Part shown: one piece after another, positions 51,773 to 63,179 of the stretch
How the letters are laid out: each line of letters opens with the position of its first letter
Position numbering within the stretch: the first letter of the stretch is position 1
Assembly (NCBI RefSeq): GCF_015482775.1
Contig: NZ_CP058214.1
Coordinates: 2,842,501-2,906,500 of the forward strand
DNA length: 64,000 bases
Direction of reading: 5' to 3'
From: Kaustia mangrovi
GTDB taxonomy: Bacteria; Pseudomonadota; Alphaproteobacteria; Rhizobiales; Im1
The notes under the pieces: generated by a model
What the model saw: the letters and a program-made list of their open reading frames with translations, nothing else
Database searches by the model: none
What the model was told of the DNA's origin: nothing
Made by a program: the position numbers and the translations under genes

Positions 51773-52867
51773 GTGACCGAGAACGACGGAACGGTATCCA
51801 CTTCCGCCTGGACCTGGGCGTTTCCGCTCGCCGCGGCGGTGCTGCTCGTCGCCGAGCATCTCCACCTCCCCTATATGGACGGCATGGCCGCCAAGGCCCT
51901 CGCCATCGTGCTTCTGGGCGGGGCGGTGTTCGCCGCCGTCCATCATGCGGAGGTCATTGCCGCGCGCATCGGCGAGCCCATGGGCTCCGTGGTGCTCGCC
52001 GCGGCGGTCACGGCAATCGAGGCGTCCCTCATCATCTCCATCATGGTGTCTTCGCCCGACGGGGGCGCGGAGATCGCGCGCGATACCGTCTTCGCCGCCA
52101 TCATGATCGTGCTCAACGGGGTGGTGGGCCTGTGCCTGCTGACCGGCGGCATACGCTTCTACGAGCAGGGCTTCCAGACGAACGCGGCGAGCAGCGCGCT
52201 GGGCGTTCTCGGCACGCTCGCCACGCTGGTGCTCATCCTGCCCAATTTCACGCTCGCCGAGGAGGGGCCGATCTACTCGGTCGCGCAGCTCTCCTTCGTG
52301 GCCATCGTCTCGCTCGCGCTCTATGGCCTGTTCCTGTTCGTCCAGACCGTCAGGCACCGCTCCTATTTCCTCGACCTTGAGCAGCACGAGACCGGTGGGG
52401 TAAAGCCCGCGGGCCGGCAGGTCCTGATCAGCGCGGTGCTGCTGGTCGTCGCGCTCGCCGCGGTCATCCTCCTTGCGGAAACCCTCTCGCCGGTGATCGA
52501 CCGGGCGGTGGCCGGGGCGGGCCTGCCGACGGCGTTTGTCGGCATCGTGATCGCGGCGGTGGTCCTCATGCCCGAAGGGCTCGCCGCCACACGTGCGGCC
52601 CGCATGAACAAGCTGCAGACCAGCCTGAACCTCGCTCTGGGCTCCGCACTCGCGAGTATCGGCCTGACGATCCCGGCGGTCGCGGTGACCTCGCTCCTTA
52701 TCGGCAAGTCGCTCACGCTGGGGCTGGAGGCGGAGGAGATGGTGCTTCTCGTGCTCACCCTCTTCGCCAGCACCCTCACCCTGGCGACCGGGCGCACGAC
52801 GGTGCTTCAGGGCGGCGTCCACATGGTGATCTTCTGCGCGTTCCTGGTGATCGCGGCCATCCCGTAA
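51773..52867 (+). CDS. Calcium/proton antiporter, ChaA-like
   Basis: A 364-residue inner-membrane exchanger of the Ca2+:cation antiporter superfamily with about eleven helices. Its two inverted alpha-repeats are visible: GSVVLAAAVTAIEASLIISIMVS with its acidic residue, and VLMPEGLAATRAARMNKLQTSLNLALGSALASIGLTIPAVA. The central acidic linker is short. It should exchange cytoplasmic Ca2+ or Na+/K+ for H+; the specificity is not readable. The GTG start at 51773 is inferred from the conserved N-terminus, as no nearer ATG fits the frame. Confidence 0.88.
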   Translation: MTENDGTVSTSAWTWAFPLAAAVLLVAEHLHLPYMDGMAAKALAIVLLGGAVFAAVHHAEVIAARIGEPMGSVVLAAAVTAIEASLIISIMVSSPDGGAEIARDTVFAAIMIVLNGVVGLCLLTGGIRFYEQGFQTNAASSALGVLGTLATLVLILPNFTLAEEGPIYSVAQLSFVAIVSLALYGLFLFVQTVRHRSYFLDLEQHETGGVKPAGRQVLISAVLLVVALAAVILLAETLSPVIDRAVAGAGLPTAFVGIVIAAVVLMPEGLAATRAARMNKLQTSLNLALGSALASIGLTIPAVAVTSLLIGKSLTLGLEAEEMVLLVLTLFASTLTLATGRTTVLQGGVHMVIFCAFLVIAAIP

Positions 52868-52877
52868 GGCCCCCGCA

Positions 52878-53930
52878 TCACCCGCCGCCGTCCGCGGCCC
52901 GCTCGTCCAGCCACCGCCTGAGCGCCGCCGCATAAAGCCCGCGCCAGCCGGTCTGCGGCGCGCTGAGGAACCACGAGTTTCTCAGGTCCCAGGACGCGTT
53001 TGTGGACTCCGCAAGGCGCTGGTCGGTATGCCGTGCCAGGCCGCTCGCTGCGTAGGGCGTCAACTCGCCGAAATAGACCCGGTCGTCTGCGATCATCAGA
53101 TCGCATCTGACATGGTCGATCCCCTCGCTCAGACGTTCGGCCGCCGCTTTGGCAATCGGGAAGGCGGCGGCCGGAATCTCGAAATCCGTAAGCAGTCGGT
53201 CCTCCTCGCCGGGCTTCAATGCGATCTCGATGCCGGTCGGTCGACCATCGGCATCGTGAAGGGCCAGGCGACCCTTCTTGTTCTCGTTTCCGAGATAGAC
53301 GACGACGAACTGCACTTTTCCGTCTGAACAGGCGAAGTTGAGATCGATGATGGGAGAGGCCTCGGAGGAGGGCAGGATCGGCTCGACGAACAGGGCGGTC
53401 GGCACCTGGCTGTAGCCCCATTCGCCCTTGTGGCGGCCATAGGTGCCCTTGCGCCATTTCGCCACGGTCTTGCGCAGCTCGGTGCGGTCATACGCGCCGT
53501 TCCTGATGAAGATATTCGAGCTGGAAGCGTTGTTCTGCTTGATGACCACGTCGCCCTGGAGCACCTCGTCGGGGATGTCGTCGACGCAGGTGCCCGTCCA
53601 CAGGGCAGGCAATATGGCGATGTCGGGCGCGCGCGCGGCGACGTAGTCCTTGCAGGCCAGCTTGTCGCAGAAGGTCGCGAACAGGGGGTTGCGGTCGAAG
53701 ATCTTCCGCCAGAGGAACTTCTCGTTGTAGCTCCGCGGGCAGGCGATGGAGGGCGTGTAGCCGAGTGTGTCTCGGAAGGTCTTGACCAATCTCCGGTAGC
53801 GAAGGCGCGCATGGAGATCGGCGATCCGGACGACGAGGCGGGCAGGCAGCATGGTCGGGCGAGCTTCGGTATGGGACTTCAGGAAAGGGACGGGACCATA
53901 GGTCGCCGGCAGGGTGCGCTCAACGTCCAT
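52878..53930 (-). CDS. TupA-like ATP-grasp family protein
   Basis: A 350-residue protein of the TupA-like ATP-grasp amidoligase family, associated with polysaccharide or teichuronopeptide synthesis. Characteristic blocks are PRSYNEKFLWRKIFDRNPLFATFCDKLACKDYVA, DVVIKQNNASSSNIFI with the ATP-binding lysine, VPTALFVEPILPS, IIDLNFACSDGKVQFVVVYLG and VRCDLMIADDRVYFGELTPYAASG. The substrate is not known. It follows a glycosyltransferase gene by 63 bp on the same strand, which suggests work on a surface glycan. ATG 53852 is an alternative start that removes 26 non-conserved residues. Confidence 0.85.
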   Translation of the reverse strand: MDVERTLPATYGPVPFLKSHTEARPTMLPARLVVRIADLHARLRYRRLVKTFRDTLGYTPSIACPRSYNEKFLWRKIFDRNPLFATFCDKLACKDYVAARAPDIAILPALWTGTCVDDIPDEVLQGDVVIKQNNASSSNIFIRNGAYDRTELRKTVAKWRKGTYGRHKGEWGYSQVPTALFVEPILPSSEASPIIDLNFACSDGKVQFVVVYLGNENKKGRLALHDADGRPTGIEIALKPGEEDRLLTDFEIPAAAFPIAKAAAERLSEGIDHVRCDLMIADDRVYFGELTPYAASGLARHTDQRLAESTNASWDLRNSWFLSAPQTGWRGLYAAALRRWLDERAADGGG

Positions 53931-53993
53931 GCGGGCCGGTTCGCAGGGCCTTTGGTCGCACCGTGCGCGATGCCGTCCGCGCGGTCGGCATCG

Positions 53994-55115
53994 TCACGTC
54001 TCGTATCCCGGCGTGGGACGGACGGCGGGCCCTGCCCGTGCCCTGCCGCCGGTCGACGCCGCGACGGCGTTGAGAAACCCGTCCAGCGCGGCGATGTTGC
54101 GCCCGGGGTCGAAATGCTTCAGCGCATGGGTTCTGGCGCGCCGGCCCAGCGCTTGCGCCAGGGCCTCGTCGTCGAGCAGGCTGCCGACATCGGAGACGAA
54201 CTGCTCGATATCGCCGCCCGAGCACAGGCCGAGAACATGCCGCCGCAGCACGCCGCCGGGATCGAACTCGAAGCTGACCGTCGGGGTCCCCTGCAGGCTG
54301 GCCTGGATGATGTTGTTGCTGAAGCCCTCGGGCATCGAGGTGGTCACGAGGCAGCGCGCGCCCGCGAGCATGCCGTTGACCTCCTCCAGCGGCTTCGGTC
54401 CCAGATAGCGGAGATTTGCGGGCACGTCCTCGATGGACTCCATCGGCGGGTAGTTCAGGCGCTCGCCCACCATGAGGACGTCGACACCGGCGCCGTCGAG
54501 CCGCCGGGCGAGCTCGATGCACAGATCCGGCCGTTTCGCGGGCTTGAGGCTGGAGACCCACAGCACATATGGCCGCGGCCAGGAGAAGGGCCGCGCCTCG
54601 CCCGTCATGCTGTTGGCGATGAAGGCCTGCCGGCCCACGGGCGCAAGGCCCAGATGGTCCGGATTGTTGGTGACGACCGCCGCCACCCACCGGAAACCCT
54701 CATGGTTCCAACCCGCTGCGATCCGGTGCTTGAGCGTCGTCACCAGGCCGCGCAATCCGGTCCGCCGGCGGGGCTTCGCCGCCCATCGCAGATGGTCGTT
54801 GATATGGGCCGACGCGAAGACGAATGGGATGTCCAGCCTCGCCAGCCGGCGCGCAATATGCCTGAGGCCGTGCTTGTTGAGCCGCCAGTAGACGATATCC
54901 GGCCGCTCCCGCTCGCAGGCATCGGCAATGGCGCGCGCCTTGAGCGGAACGGGCACCACCCGGTAGGGACAGTCGTCATAGGGGCCCTGGCCGTTCGCGG
55001 CGATATAGACGACCTCGTGGCCACGCTCGGTCAGGCCACGGGCAATCATGTCGCACTGGACCTCGCTGCCGGCGAGCGTCTCGGTGCGATGCCGGTTGAT
55101 CACTGCGATTCGCAT
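53994..55115 (-). CDS. Glycosyltransferase family 4 protein
   Basis: A 373-residue GT-B-fold glycosyltransferase. The N-terminal domain starts MRIAVINRHRTETLAGSEVQCDMIARGLTERGHEVVYIAAN. The C-terminal donor-binding domain has YVLWVSSLKPAKRPDLCIELARRL, LRYLGPKPLEEVNGMLAGARCLVTTSMPEGFSNNIIQASLQGTPTVSFE with the E-x7-E-type motif, and DVGSLLDDEALAQALG. ATG 55115 was chosen as the conserved first residue. With the neighbouring TupA-like gene it probably builds a surface polysaccharide. No other glycan genes are nearby. Confidence 0.9.
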   Translation of the reverse strand: MRIAVINRHRTETLAGSEVQCDMIARGLTERGHEVVYIAANGQGPYDDCPYRVVPVPLKARAIADACERERPDIVYWRLNKHGLRHIARRLARLDIPFVFASAHINDHLRWAAKPRRRTGLRGLVTTLKHRIAAGWNHEGFRWVAAVVTNNPDHLGLAPVGRQAFIANSMTGEARPFSWPRPYVLWVSSLKPAKRPDLCIELARRLDGAGVDVLMVGERLNYPPMESIEDVPANLRYLGPKPLEEVNGMLAGARCLVTTSMPEGFSNNIIQASLQGTPTVSFEFDPGGVLRRHVLGLCSGGDIEQFVSDVGSLLDDEALAQALGRRARTHALKHFDPGRNIAALDGFLNAVAASTGGRARAGPAVRPTPGYET

Positions 55116-55502
55116 CGACGGACCTGTCGGTACGCACAACACCGTCGGGCGCGCCGATTTCCGGCACGCCCCGAAGAGCGTTCTGTCATGGCTATCCCCC
55201 CAAGGATCAGTCGCTGCACACTAGTATGAAATGGGCCTGGAGAGAAAAGACAAAAATTATTCTCATTCAATCGACGGTAGCATGATACGAACGCGGGCCG
55301 GGCCGGCGGGATGCCGCCATGGCTGGACAAAAGACGGTTGCGGGTGTATCCGCGCCGGATGGCGATGTCGACAGAGGGACGCCCGGCATGATCGCACTGC
55401 AGGAAGGCGCCAGCCTTTTCGTTACGCCATGCGGAGAGCGCCGCCCGGCCGCCGCCGGCCCGACGCCTGCGCGCTGCGCGGCGTGACCGTCTCGAGCCTC
55501 CC
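55116..55502. other. Intergenic region between glycosyltransferase and trkH
   Basis: This 387-bp gap lies between divergent genes. An A/T-richer stretch at about 55220-55275 probably carries promoters, but no clear -10/-35 pair or operator was found. A 91-codon ORF across 55231-55506 has no recognisable features and is not called. Confidence 0.5.
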
Positions 55503-56999
55503 ATGACCAATTCCGTGACAGGCCGGCAGGCGCGCACCCATCTCCTGGCCTTCGATCCGCGCCGCATCTCGCTCGTCGTCGGCGGCATGCTGATCGGCCT
55601 CGCCGCCTTCATGCTGCCGCCCATGGCGACCGATTTCGCCGCCGGCAGCGATGGCTGGCGGATCTTTGCCATCTCCGCGCTCATCACCGGCTTCTTTGGC
55701 ACCATGCTGGTGCTCATCAGCCGCTGGGGGGAAACCGCGCCGATCTCGCGCCGCGAGGGCTTCCTGCTGACGGCGGCGAGCTGGCTCGCCATGTCGGTCT
55801 TCGCCGCCATCCCCTTCCTGTTCCTGAAGAGCGGCATGTCCTTCGGGGACGCCCTGTTCGAGACGGTCTCGGGGCTGACCACCACCGGCTCGACGGTGAT
55901 GACAGGGCTCGACACATTGCCGCCGGGCATGCTGCTCTGGCGCTCGATCACCCAGTGGATCGGCGGCATCGGCATCATCGTCATGGCGATTATCATGCTG
56001 CCCTTCCTGCGCGTCGGCGGCATGCAGCTCTTCCAGACGGAAAGCTCCGACCGGTCCGACAAGATCGTGCCGCGGGCCGGCCAGCTCGTGCGCTATATCG
56101 CGCTCGTCTATGGCGGGCTGACGGTCATCTGTCTCGTCGCCTACAAGATCGCCGGCATGTCGCTGTTCGATGCCGTCAATCACGCCATGACCACCATCGC
56201 GACCGGCGGCTTCTCCACCCACGACGCCTCCTTCGGCTTCTTTCCGCAGCCGGCCGTCCACTGGGTCGCCATCGTCTTCATGGTGCTGGGAAGCCTGCCC
56301 GTCGTGCTGTTCATCCGGGCCTTGCGCGGCGGGTCCTGGGCGTTCTGGCGCAATGTGCAGGTGCGTGGCTTCCTCACGATCATCGCCGTGTTCTCCATCG
56401 CGCTCGGCACGTGGCACGCGGTGACTGACAAGCTGTCGCTGGGGACTTCCTACGACCAGGTGGTCTTCAACGTCGTCTCGATCATCTCGACCACGGGCTA
56501 TGCGCTCGGCGATTACACGGCGTGGGGTACGCCCGCGATCGGCGCGTTCTTCGTGCTCACCTTCCTCGGCGGCTGCACCGGCTCGACGGCGGGCGGCATC
56601 AAGGTGTTCCGCCTCCAGATCATGTGGCTCACCGCACGCGCCTATGTGGGCAGCCTCATTAGTCCGCGGCGCGTCTCCACCACGCTCTATGACGGTCGGC
56701 TGGTGGAGGACGACGTGCCGGCGGCGATCCTCGCCTTCGTTTCCGTCCTGTTCGCCATGCTGGTGGTCCTGACCATGGCGCTCACCGCCTTCGGGCTCGA
56801 TTTCGTCACGAGCCTCTCCGGCGCGGCAACGGCGCTCGCCAATGTGGGCCCCGGCCTCGGCCCGATCATCGGACCCGCCGGGAATTTCGGGTCGCTTCCG
56901 GAAGGCGCGAAGATCCTCCTGGCCCTCGCCATGCTGCTCGGTCGGCTGGAATATTTCACCATATTGGTGCTGCTGGATCCCTATTTCTGGCGGAAATAG
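55503..56999 (+). CDS. trkH: TrkH family potassium uptake protein
   Basis: A 498-residue potassium-channel subunit of the Trk/Ktr system. The four pore loops with their filter glycines are visible: VSGLTTTGSTVMTG, ATGGFSTHDASFGF, ISTTGYALGDYTAWG and ALANVGPGLGPIIGP. QWIGGIGIIVMAIIMLPFLRVGGMQLFQTE and GGCTGSTAGGIKVFRLQ are further family blocks. It needs a cytoplasmic TrkA partner, which is not in this window. The ATG at 55503 is preceded by a GAGCCTCCC region without a strong ribosome binding site. A long hairpin follows the gene. Confidence 0.94.
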   Translation: MTNSVTGRQARTHLLAFDPRRISLVVGGMLIGLAAFMLPPMATDFAAGSDGWRIFAISALITGFFGTMLVLISRWGETAPISRREGFLLTAASWLAMSVFAAIPFLFLKSGMSFGDALFETVSGLTTTGSTVMTGLDTLPPGMLLWRSITQWIGGIGIIVMAIIMLPFLRVGGMQLFQTESSDRSDKIVPRAGQLVRYIALVYGGLTVICLVAYKIAGMSLFDAVNHAMTTIATGGFSTHDASFGFFPQPAVHWVAIVFMVLGSLPVVLFIRALRGGSWAFWRNVQVRGFLTIIAVFSIALGTWHAVTDKLSLGTSYDQVVFNVVSIISTTGYALGDYTAWGTPAIGAFFVLTFLGGCTGSTAGGIKVFRLQIMWLTARAYVGSLISPRRVSTTLYDGRLVEDDVPAAILAFVSVLFAMLVVLTMALTAFGLDFVTSLSGAATALANVGPGLGPIIGPAGNFGSLPEGAKILLALAMLLGRLEYFTILVLLDPYFWRK

Positions 57000-57024
57000 G
57001 GGGTGTCTTCGAATTGAAACGGCA

Positions 57025-57096
57025 CCGGTCCGCTCCCCCACCCGGCCACCCATGAGATCATACTGCCAAGGGTGGCCGGGTGGGGGAGCGGACCGG
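57025..57096. repeat. Long palindromic repeat, family B copy 1
   Basis: Perfect 27-bp arms (57025-57051 and 57070-57096; left arm CCGGTCCGCTCCCCCACCCG and onward) flank an 18-nt loop. It lies between the convergent trkH and DUF4336 genes and is the inverted relative of 63063-63141. It could stop transcription from both sides. Confidence 0.88.
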
Positions 57097-57131
57097 CCCC
57101 GGTTCGAACCAAGCCCCCGATGCCGTGCGCG

Positions 57132-57878
57132 CTATAGCGCCCAGCGGAAGGCGCGGCGCAGCTCGCTCGTGCCGTCCGTCTCGTACCAGCGGCCGTGGCT
57201 GATCACGATGCGCTCCGGCGCCCACGAGATCATGCGTTCCACGGCCTGCCTCAGTGGCTTGCGGTGGCGCAGGAAGGTGAGTTGCATGTCGATCGGCGCC
57301 TTGCCGTCGGGGTCCGCCGCGCCGGCCAGCCACAGCGCCTGGCGGTAGAGCCACGGGCGCACGCGCTCGGTCTCGAAATTCTCGATCAGGTCGGTGAGGA
57401 TCAGGGTGCGCGACGGGCGGTGGAAGAAGTCGGCCTCGGTCAGGAGGTCGCCTGCCACGACCACCTGATCGAGCGTTCCCGCCCAGGCGTCGGGCGGGGT
57501 GTCGGAGAGGGTGTTGGCGATGGCCAGCGGGCGCTTGGCGGACCGCTGGAGCCCCTCCACCCCGTAGGTCTGCGCCTCGGGGAAGCGATCCGCCCAGTCC
57601 GGCAGCCACCAGTAGTGGATGGTGTTGGGCGCGACGAGATGGCGGACCGGGCCGAGCGCCGCCACGGCGTCGACCAGCGTGTCCTCCGGAGCGGTCGGCG
57701 AATGCAGCCACAACGCGCCGTCGGGCAGCCGCACGACCGTCATGCGGGTCGGAAAGGGCAGGTTCATGCCGATATAGCGGAACCGGATCTCCGGCCCGTC
57801 GACGATCCACAGATCGGGGGCGACGGGCTTCAGGACATTGAGCGGCTCGTAGGGGGCATAGGCATGATTGTCCGCCAT
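57132..57878 (-). CDS. DUF4336 domain protein
   Basis: A 248-residue soluble protein of the DUF4336 family, which looks like a degenerate metallo-beta-lactamase fold. Blocks include YEPLNVLKPVAPDLWIVDGPEIRFRYIGMNLPFPTRMTVVRLPDGALWLHSPT, HLVAPNTIHYWWLPDWADRFPEAQTYG and ERIVISHGRWYE. Only scattered histidines remain of the HxHxDH site, so hydrolase activity is doubtful. ATG 57878 was chosen. The moaE start lies 21 bp beyond on the upstream side, so the two may be co-transcribed. Confidence 0.88.
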   Translation of the reverse strand: MADNHAYAPYEPLNVLKPVAPDLWIVDGPEIRFRYIGMNLPFPTRMTVVRLPDGALWLHSPTAPEDTLVDAVAALGPVRHLVAPNTIHYWWLPDWADRFPEAQTYGVEGLQRSAKRPLAIANTLSDTPPDAWAGTLDQVVVAGDLLTEADFFHRPSRTLILTDLIENFETERVRPWLYRQALWLAGAADPDGKAPIDMQLTFLRHRKPLRQAVERMISWAPERIVISHGRWYETDGTSELRRAFRWAL

Positions 57879-57898
57879 GGTCGTCCGGCTTCCTCGCG

Positions 57899-58363
57899 TC
57901 ACGCCGCGGTCTCGCCGTCCGTCCAGCGGCGGGCCGCGTCCTCGTCGCTGTCGCGCGCCTCCACCCAGCGCTCGCCGCCTGGGCCGCTCTCCAGCTTCCA
58001 GAAGGGGGCCTTCGTCTTCAGCCAGTCGATCAGGAAGCGGCAGGCCTCGAAGGCCGCCTCGCGATGGGCCGATGCGGTGGCGACGAGCACGATGTCCTCG
58101 CCGGGCTCGAGCCGCCCGTGGCGATGTATGATGAGGGAGGCCTCCAGAGGCCAGCGGTCGTGCGCTTCCCGGTCGATCTCTTCGAGCGCCGCCTCCGTCA
58201 TGCCGGGATAGTGCTCGAGCGTCATGGCCTCGATGGGCTCGCCGCCGGCCATGTCGCGCACCGTGCCGACGAACAGCGCCACGCCACCGATCGCCCTGTT
58301 GCCGCCCTTGAGCGCCTTAAGCTCGCGGCCTACATCGAACGGGGCTTCCTGAACGCGGATCAT
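57899..58363 (-). CDS. moaE: Molybdopterin synthase catalytic subunit MoaE
   Basis: A 154-residue large subunit of molybdopterin synthase, which with thiocarboxylated MoaD adds the dithiolene sulfurs to precursor Z. GGVALFVGTVRD, MTLEHYPGMTEAALEEI, IIHRHGRLEPGEDIVLVATASAHREAAFEACRFLIDWLKTKAPFWKLESGPGG are conserved, with the catalytic lysines in KTKAPFWKLE. ATG 58363 starts the usual MIRVQEAPFDVG. No moaD is adjacent, although it normally precedes moaE, so it must be elsewhere. Confidence 0.94.
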   Translation of the reverse strand: MIRVQEAPFDVGRELKALKGGNRAIGGVALFVGTVRDMAGGEPIEAMTLEHYPGMTEAALEEIDREAHDRWPLEASLIIHRHGRLEPGEDIVLVATASAHREAAFEACRFLIDWLKTKAPFWKLESGPGGERWVEARDSDEDAARRWTDGETAA

Positions 58364-58462
58364 GGGGATCGGATCCTGCCTTGACGCCGATTTTGCACCT
58401 GTCCGCAAGGTAAGGGCGCAGGCCGCCGATTGCAAAGGCGGGACCGGCGGAGCCGGCGACGC

Positions 58463-60784
58463 CTATTGCGTGCCGCCATTGCCGCCGGAGCCGAACATGC
58501 CTTCCAGCGTCTTGTTGAGCATCTCGCGGCTCTGGTCGTCTATGCCGGAGCCGGAGGATTCGGTCTCGCCGCCGGGAACGATGTCCTGCGGCCCGCCCTC
58601 GTCCTGCGTGCCGGTCGCGACGGGCTCGCCGGCGGCATCCGGTGCCGGGGCGACGGGCTCCGGCGCGGGCTCCGGCGCGGGCTCCTCCTTCGACTTCGTG
58701 CCGAACAGGCCGTCGAGCAGCTTCTTGCCCTGCTCGCCCACCGCCTGGCCCGCATCGGGGCCGAGCAGTTTTTCCGTCTCCTTTGAGATGGTGCCCTGCA
58801 AGCCCTCCTTCAGCGAATCCGCGCCCTGGCCGAGATCGAGCTCGGCACCGCCCGAGACGAGGCCCTTGATCTGGTCATAGGCGGCTTGCGGGTCCTGAAG
58901 GATGCCCGCGATGTCGGGATAGATCTTCGGGTCGCTCCAGGGGCCGCGGATCACGACCGGCACGGTGAGGCCCTTGAGCTCCGTCTCCCCGCCCTGTCCC
59001 TCGAGCGAGGCGACGAGCTTGGGGTTAACCCGGTAGTCGAGGGTCTTGGCCGGCATGTCGATCACGCCGGCGCCGGCCACCCGCACGAGCGGTCCCATGA
59101 GCTGGAGGTCGTCGTTGGAGGCCTGCCCCCTGTCGATGGCGAAATTCGCCTTCAGCAGGCTGAAATCGGTCTTCTCCGCCGGGGTCTGGTCCCAGCCGGA
59201 GAGGATGTTCTCCGACACGCCGCGGACCATCTTCGCGACATTGATGCCCCTGATCGCGCCGTCGGTGAAGGTGAAGCCGGCGGTTCCCTTGAGCGAGGAG
59301 ACGAGATCGCGCTGGCTGCGGCCGACGGCGGCGAGCGAGAGCGAGGTGGCGGCGGTGCCCTCCAGCCATTCGAAGCCGGCGAAGTCGCGCAGGAGCTCGT
59401 AGCCGTTGAAGTCCTTCGCGCTGAAGCCGACCTGCACGGTCGGCACTTCGCGCGTGCCGTTGAGGATGATCGTGCCGGCCGCCTGGCCGCCATAGAGGGC
59501 GAGCTCGTTCAGCCGCGCAGTCAGCACGCCGTTGTCGAGCACGACGCGGAGCGCCGTCTTGCCCGTGGTGATCTTGCCCTGGACGATCTCGGAGGCGACG
59601 AGATTCAGATCGGCGTCGACGGCCCTCAGCCCGGAGAAGTCGATGGGCTCGGTGCTCCAGCCGTCCTGGCCGGGAGACCCGCCGGAGGTCTGCCCGGTGC
59701 CGTCCGTGTCGCCGGCCTCGCCGCCGCCCAGATAGGTGTCGAGGTCGATACGGTCGACGCCGAGGCTCGCCACGACCTTGGGCCGCGCGCCGCCGAGCTC
59801 GGTGCGCATGGTGCCGGTCGCGCGCATGCCGTCCAGCGTGATATTCGCGTCCTTGAGCGTGACGGTCTGGCCTTCGAGGCCGAGCGCGCCGTCGGCCTTG
59901 AAGGCTTCCAGCCCCTTGCCGGGGGCGAGCGGGCTGCCGGCCCATTTGGCGAGGCCGCGCAGGGACGGCGTGTCGATGTCGATGCGCCCGGCGAGCGAGA
60001 AGCCGCTGGAGAGCGAGGCCTGGCCGCTGAAGGCGGAATTGATGAGCCTTGAGCCGAGCGCGAGCTCGATCGGCGAGGCGCCGCCGCCGGCAAGCGTCAT
60101 GGGCGATTTCGCATAGGCGGTCACCTCGACCGTCTCGCCGTTCCAGACCATGGAGCCCTTGGCCTCGAACGCGCTGTCGAGATCGGGCAGGTCGAGCGTG
60201 ACGTTCACCGCGTCGGCGGCGAAGACGGTGCCCGAGCGCTCGTCGAGATAGCGCAGCGACCCGTTCACGATGCGGATCGGCGCGAGCGTGACGGAGCTCA
60301 CGCCGAAGCCGCCCGATGTCTCGCCGGAGGAGGAGGGCTGCGACGGCGTGGCGCCCGCCTGATCGTCGCCCGCGCCGGTCGCGTCGGTCTCGCCCGGTTT
60401 TGCGAAGCTCCAGTTGCTGCGCCCCTGCGTGTCGATCACGAGATCGAGGCGCGGCCGGTCGACCACGAATTCGGTCACATCCACGGTGCCGGACAGCAAC
60501 GGGAACACGGCGACGCGCACCGACAGCTCGTCCATCTGCGCGACCTGACCTTCCGCCATGCCGGGCGGATTGGTCAGCGCGACGTCCTTCAGCGACACGC
60601 CGAGCTCGGGCCAGAAGGAGAAGCTCGGCTCGCCGCCCATGCGCAGCTCGCGGCCGGTCTGCGCCGTGACCGCCTCGCTGATCTGGCGGGCGATGAAGTC
60701 GGGCGTGACGATGAACGGAACTGCCGCCAGCGCCGCGACGACGAGGACGAACAGGACAAACACGATCTGGAGGAGGCGTTTCAA
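58463..60784 (-). CDS. AsmA family protein
   Basis: A 773-residue AsmA-type envelope protein. It has one N-terminal membrane anchor (MKRLLQIVFVLFVLVVAALAAVPFIV) and a long periplasmic beta-rich body. The AsmA N-terminal block is FIARQISEAVTAQTGRELRMGGEPSFSFWPELGVSLKDVALTNPPG. The C-terminal block is GTAGFTFTDGAIRGINVAKMVRGV, followed by IDMPAKTLDYRVNPKLVASLEGQGG. Such proteins are linked to lipid transport and outer-membrane assembly. The TTG at 60784 is preferred because AGGGAAG lies 7 bp upstream; another TTG at 60802 lacks such a site. The last 60 residues are Pro/Gly/Glu-rich. Confidence 0.9.
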   Translation of the reverse strand: MKRLLQIVFVLFVLVVAALAAVPFIVTPDFIARQISEAVTAQTGRELRMGGEPSFSFWPELGVSLKDVALTNPPGMAEGQVAQMDELSVRVAVFPLLSGTVDVTEFVVDRPRLDLVIDTQGRSNWSFAKPGETDATGAGDDQAGATPSQPSSSGETSGGFGVSSVTLAPIRIVNGSLRYLDERSGTVFAADAVNVTLDLPDLDSAFEAKGSMVWNGETVEVTAYAKSPMTLAGGGASPIELALGSRLINSAFSGQASLSSGFSLAGRIDIDTPSLRGLAKWAGSPLAPGKGLEAFKADGALGLEGQTVTLKDANITLDGMRATGTMRTELGGARPKVVASLGVDRIDLDTYLGGGEAGDTDGTGQTSGGSPGQDGWSTEPIDFSGLRAVDADLNLVASEIVQGKITTGKTALRVVLDNGVLTARLNELALYGGQAAGTIILNGTREVPTVQVGFSAKDFNGYELLRDFAGFEWLEGTAATSLSLAAVGRSQRDLVSSLKGTAGFTFTDGAIRGINVAKMVRGVSENILSGWDQTPAEKTDFSLLKANFAIDRGQASNDDLQLMGPLVRVAGAGVIDMPAKTLDYRVNPKLVASLEGQGGETELKGLTVPVVIRGPWSDPKIYPDIAGILQDPQAAYDQIKGLVSGGAELDLGQGADSLKEGLQGTISKETEKLLGPDAGQAVGEQGKKLLDGLFGTKSKEEPAPEPAPEPVAPAPDAAGEPVATGTQDEGGPQDIVPGGETESSGSGIDDQSREMLNKTLEGMFGSGGNGGTQ

Positions 60785-61050
60785 GACCGATCTTCCCTTC
60801 AAGCGGACCTCGCGGGCGCCCGGCAGCCGGCGGTGCCGCGACTGTCAGGGTAGCACGGCGAAGGTCCCTCGCATGATTCGCTGCGGCGAATTGTACCCGA
60901 GCGCGCCGCCACGCACTATTGCAACCTGGATGGCGCGCCGCCAGCGTCAAAAAGAGGCTTGGGAAAGGCGTGCCTCATCCTTATGGTGAGGGCCGCGAAA
61001 CCGAAGCCCAAGCCCACTGGGAAGCCCTTTAGGGAGGATGCGAAGAGACG

Positions 61051-63006
<1,956 letters not shown>

Positions 63007-63062
63007 GGCCCGGATTTACGATGTGAGCGGTAGCATCGGCCTGACGTCTTTGGAGTGAGTCT

Positions 63063-63141
63063 GCACCGGTCCGCTCCCCCACCCGGCCACCCACGGAAGT
63101 ATCATCTCATGGGTGGCCGGGTGGGGGAGCTCAGCCGGTGC
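63063..63141. repeat. Long palindromic repeat, family B copy 2
   Basis: Outer arms GCACCGG/CCGGTGC and inner perfect 21-bp arms (left from GCTCCCCCACCCGGCCACCC) enclose a 16-nt loop. Arms and loop match copy 1 at 57025-57096 in inverted orientation. It lies between convergent aacS and the EamA gene. Confidence 0.88.
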
Positions 63142-63179
63142 CGCTTTAAGAGCAAGGACACCCGGCTTCGGCCCGGGTC

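Noticed and set aside
55231-55506. 91-codon ORF upstream of trkH
   Set aside because: No ribosome binding site, no recognisable motif and arginine-rich composition expected of a chance GC-rich frame; it also runs into the trkH start.
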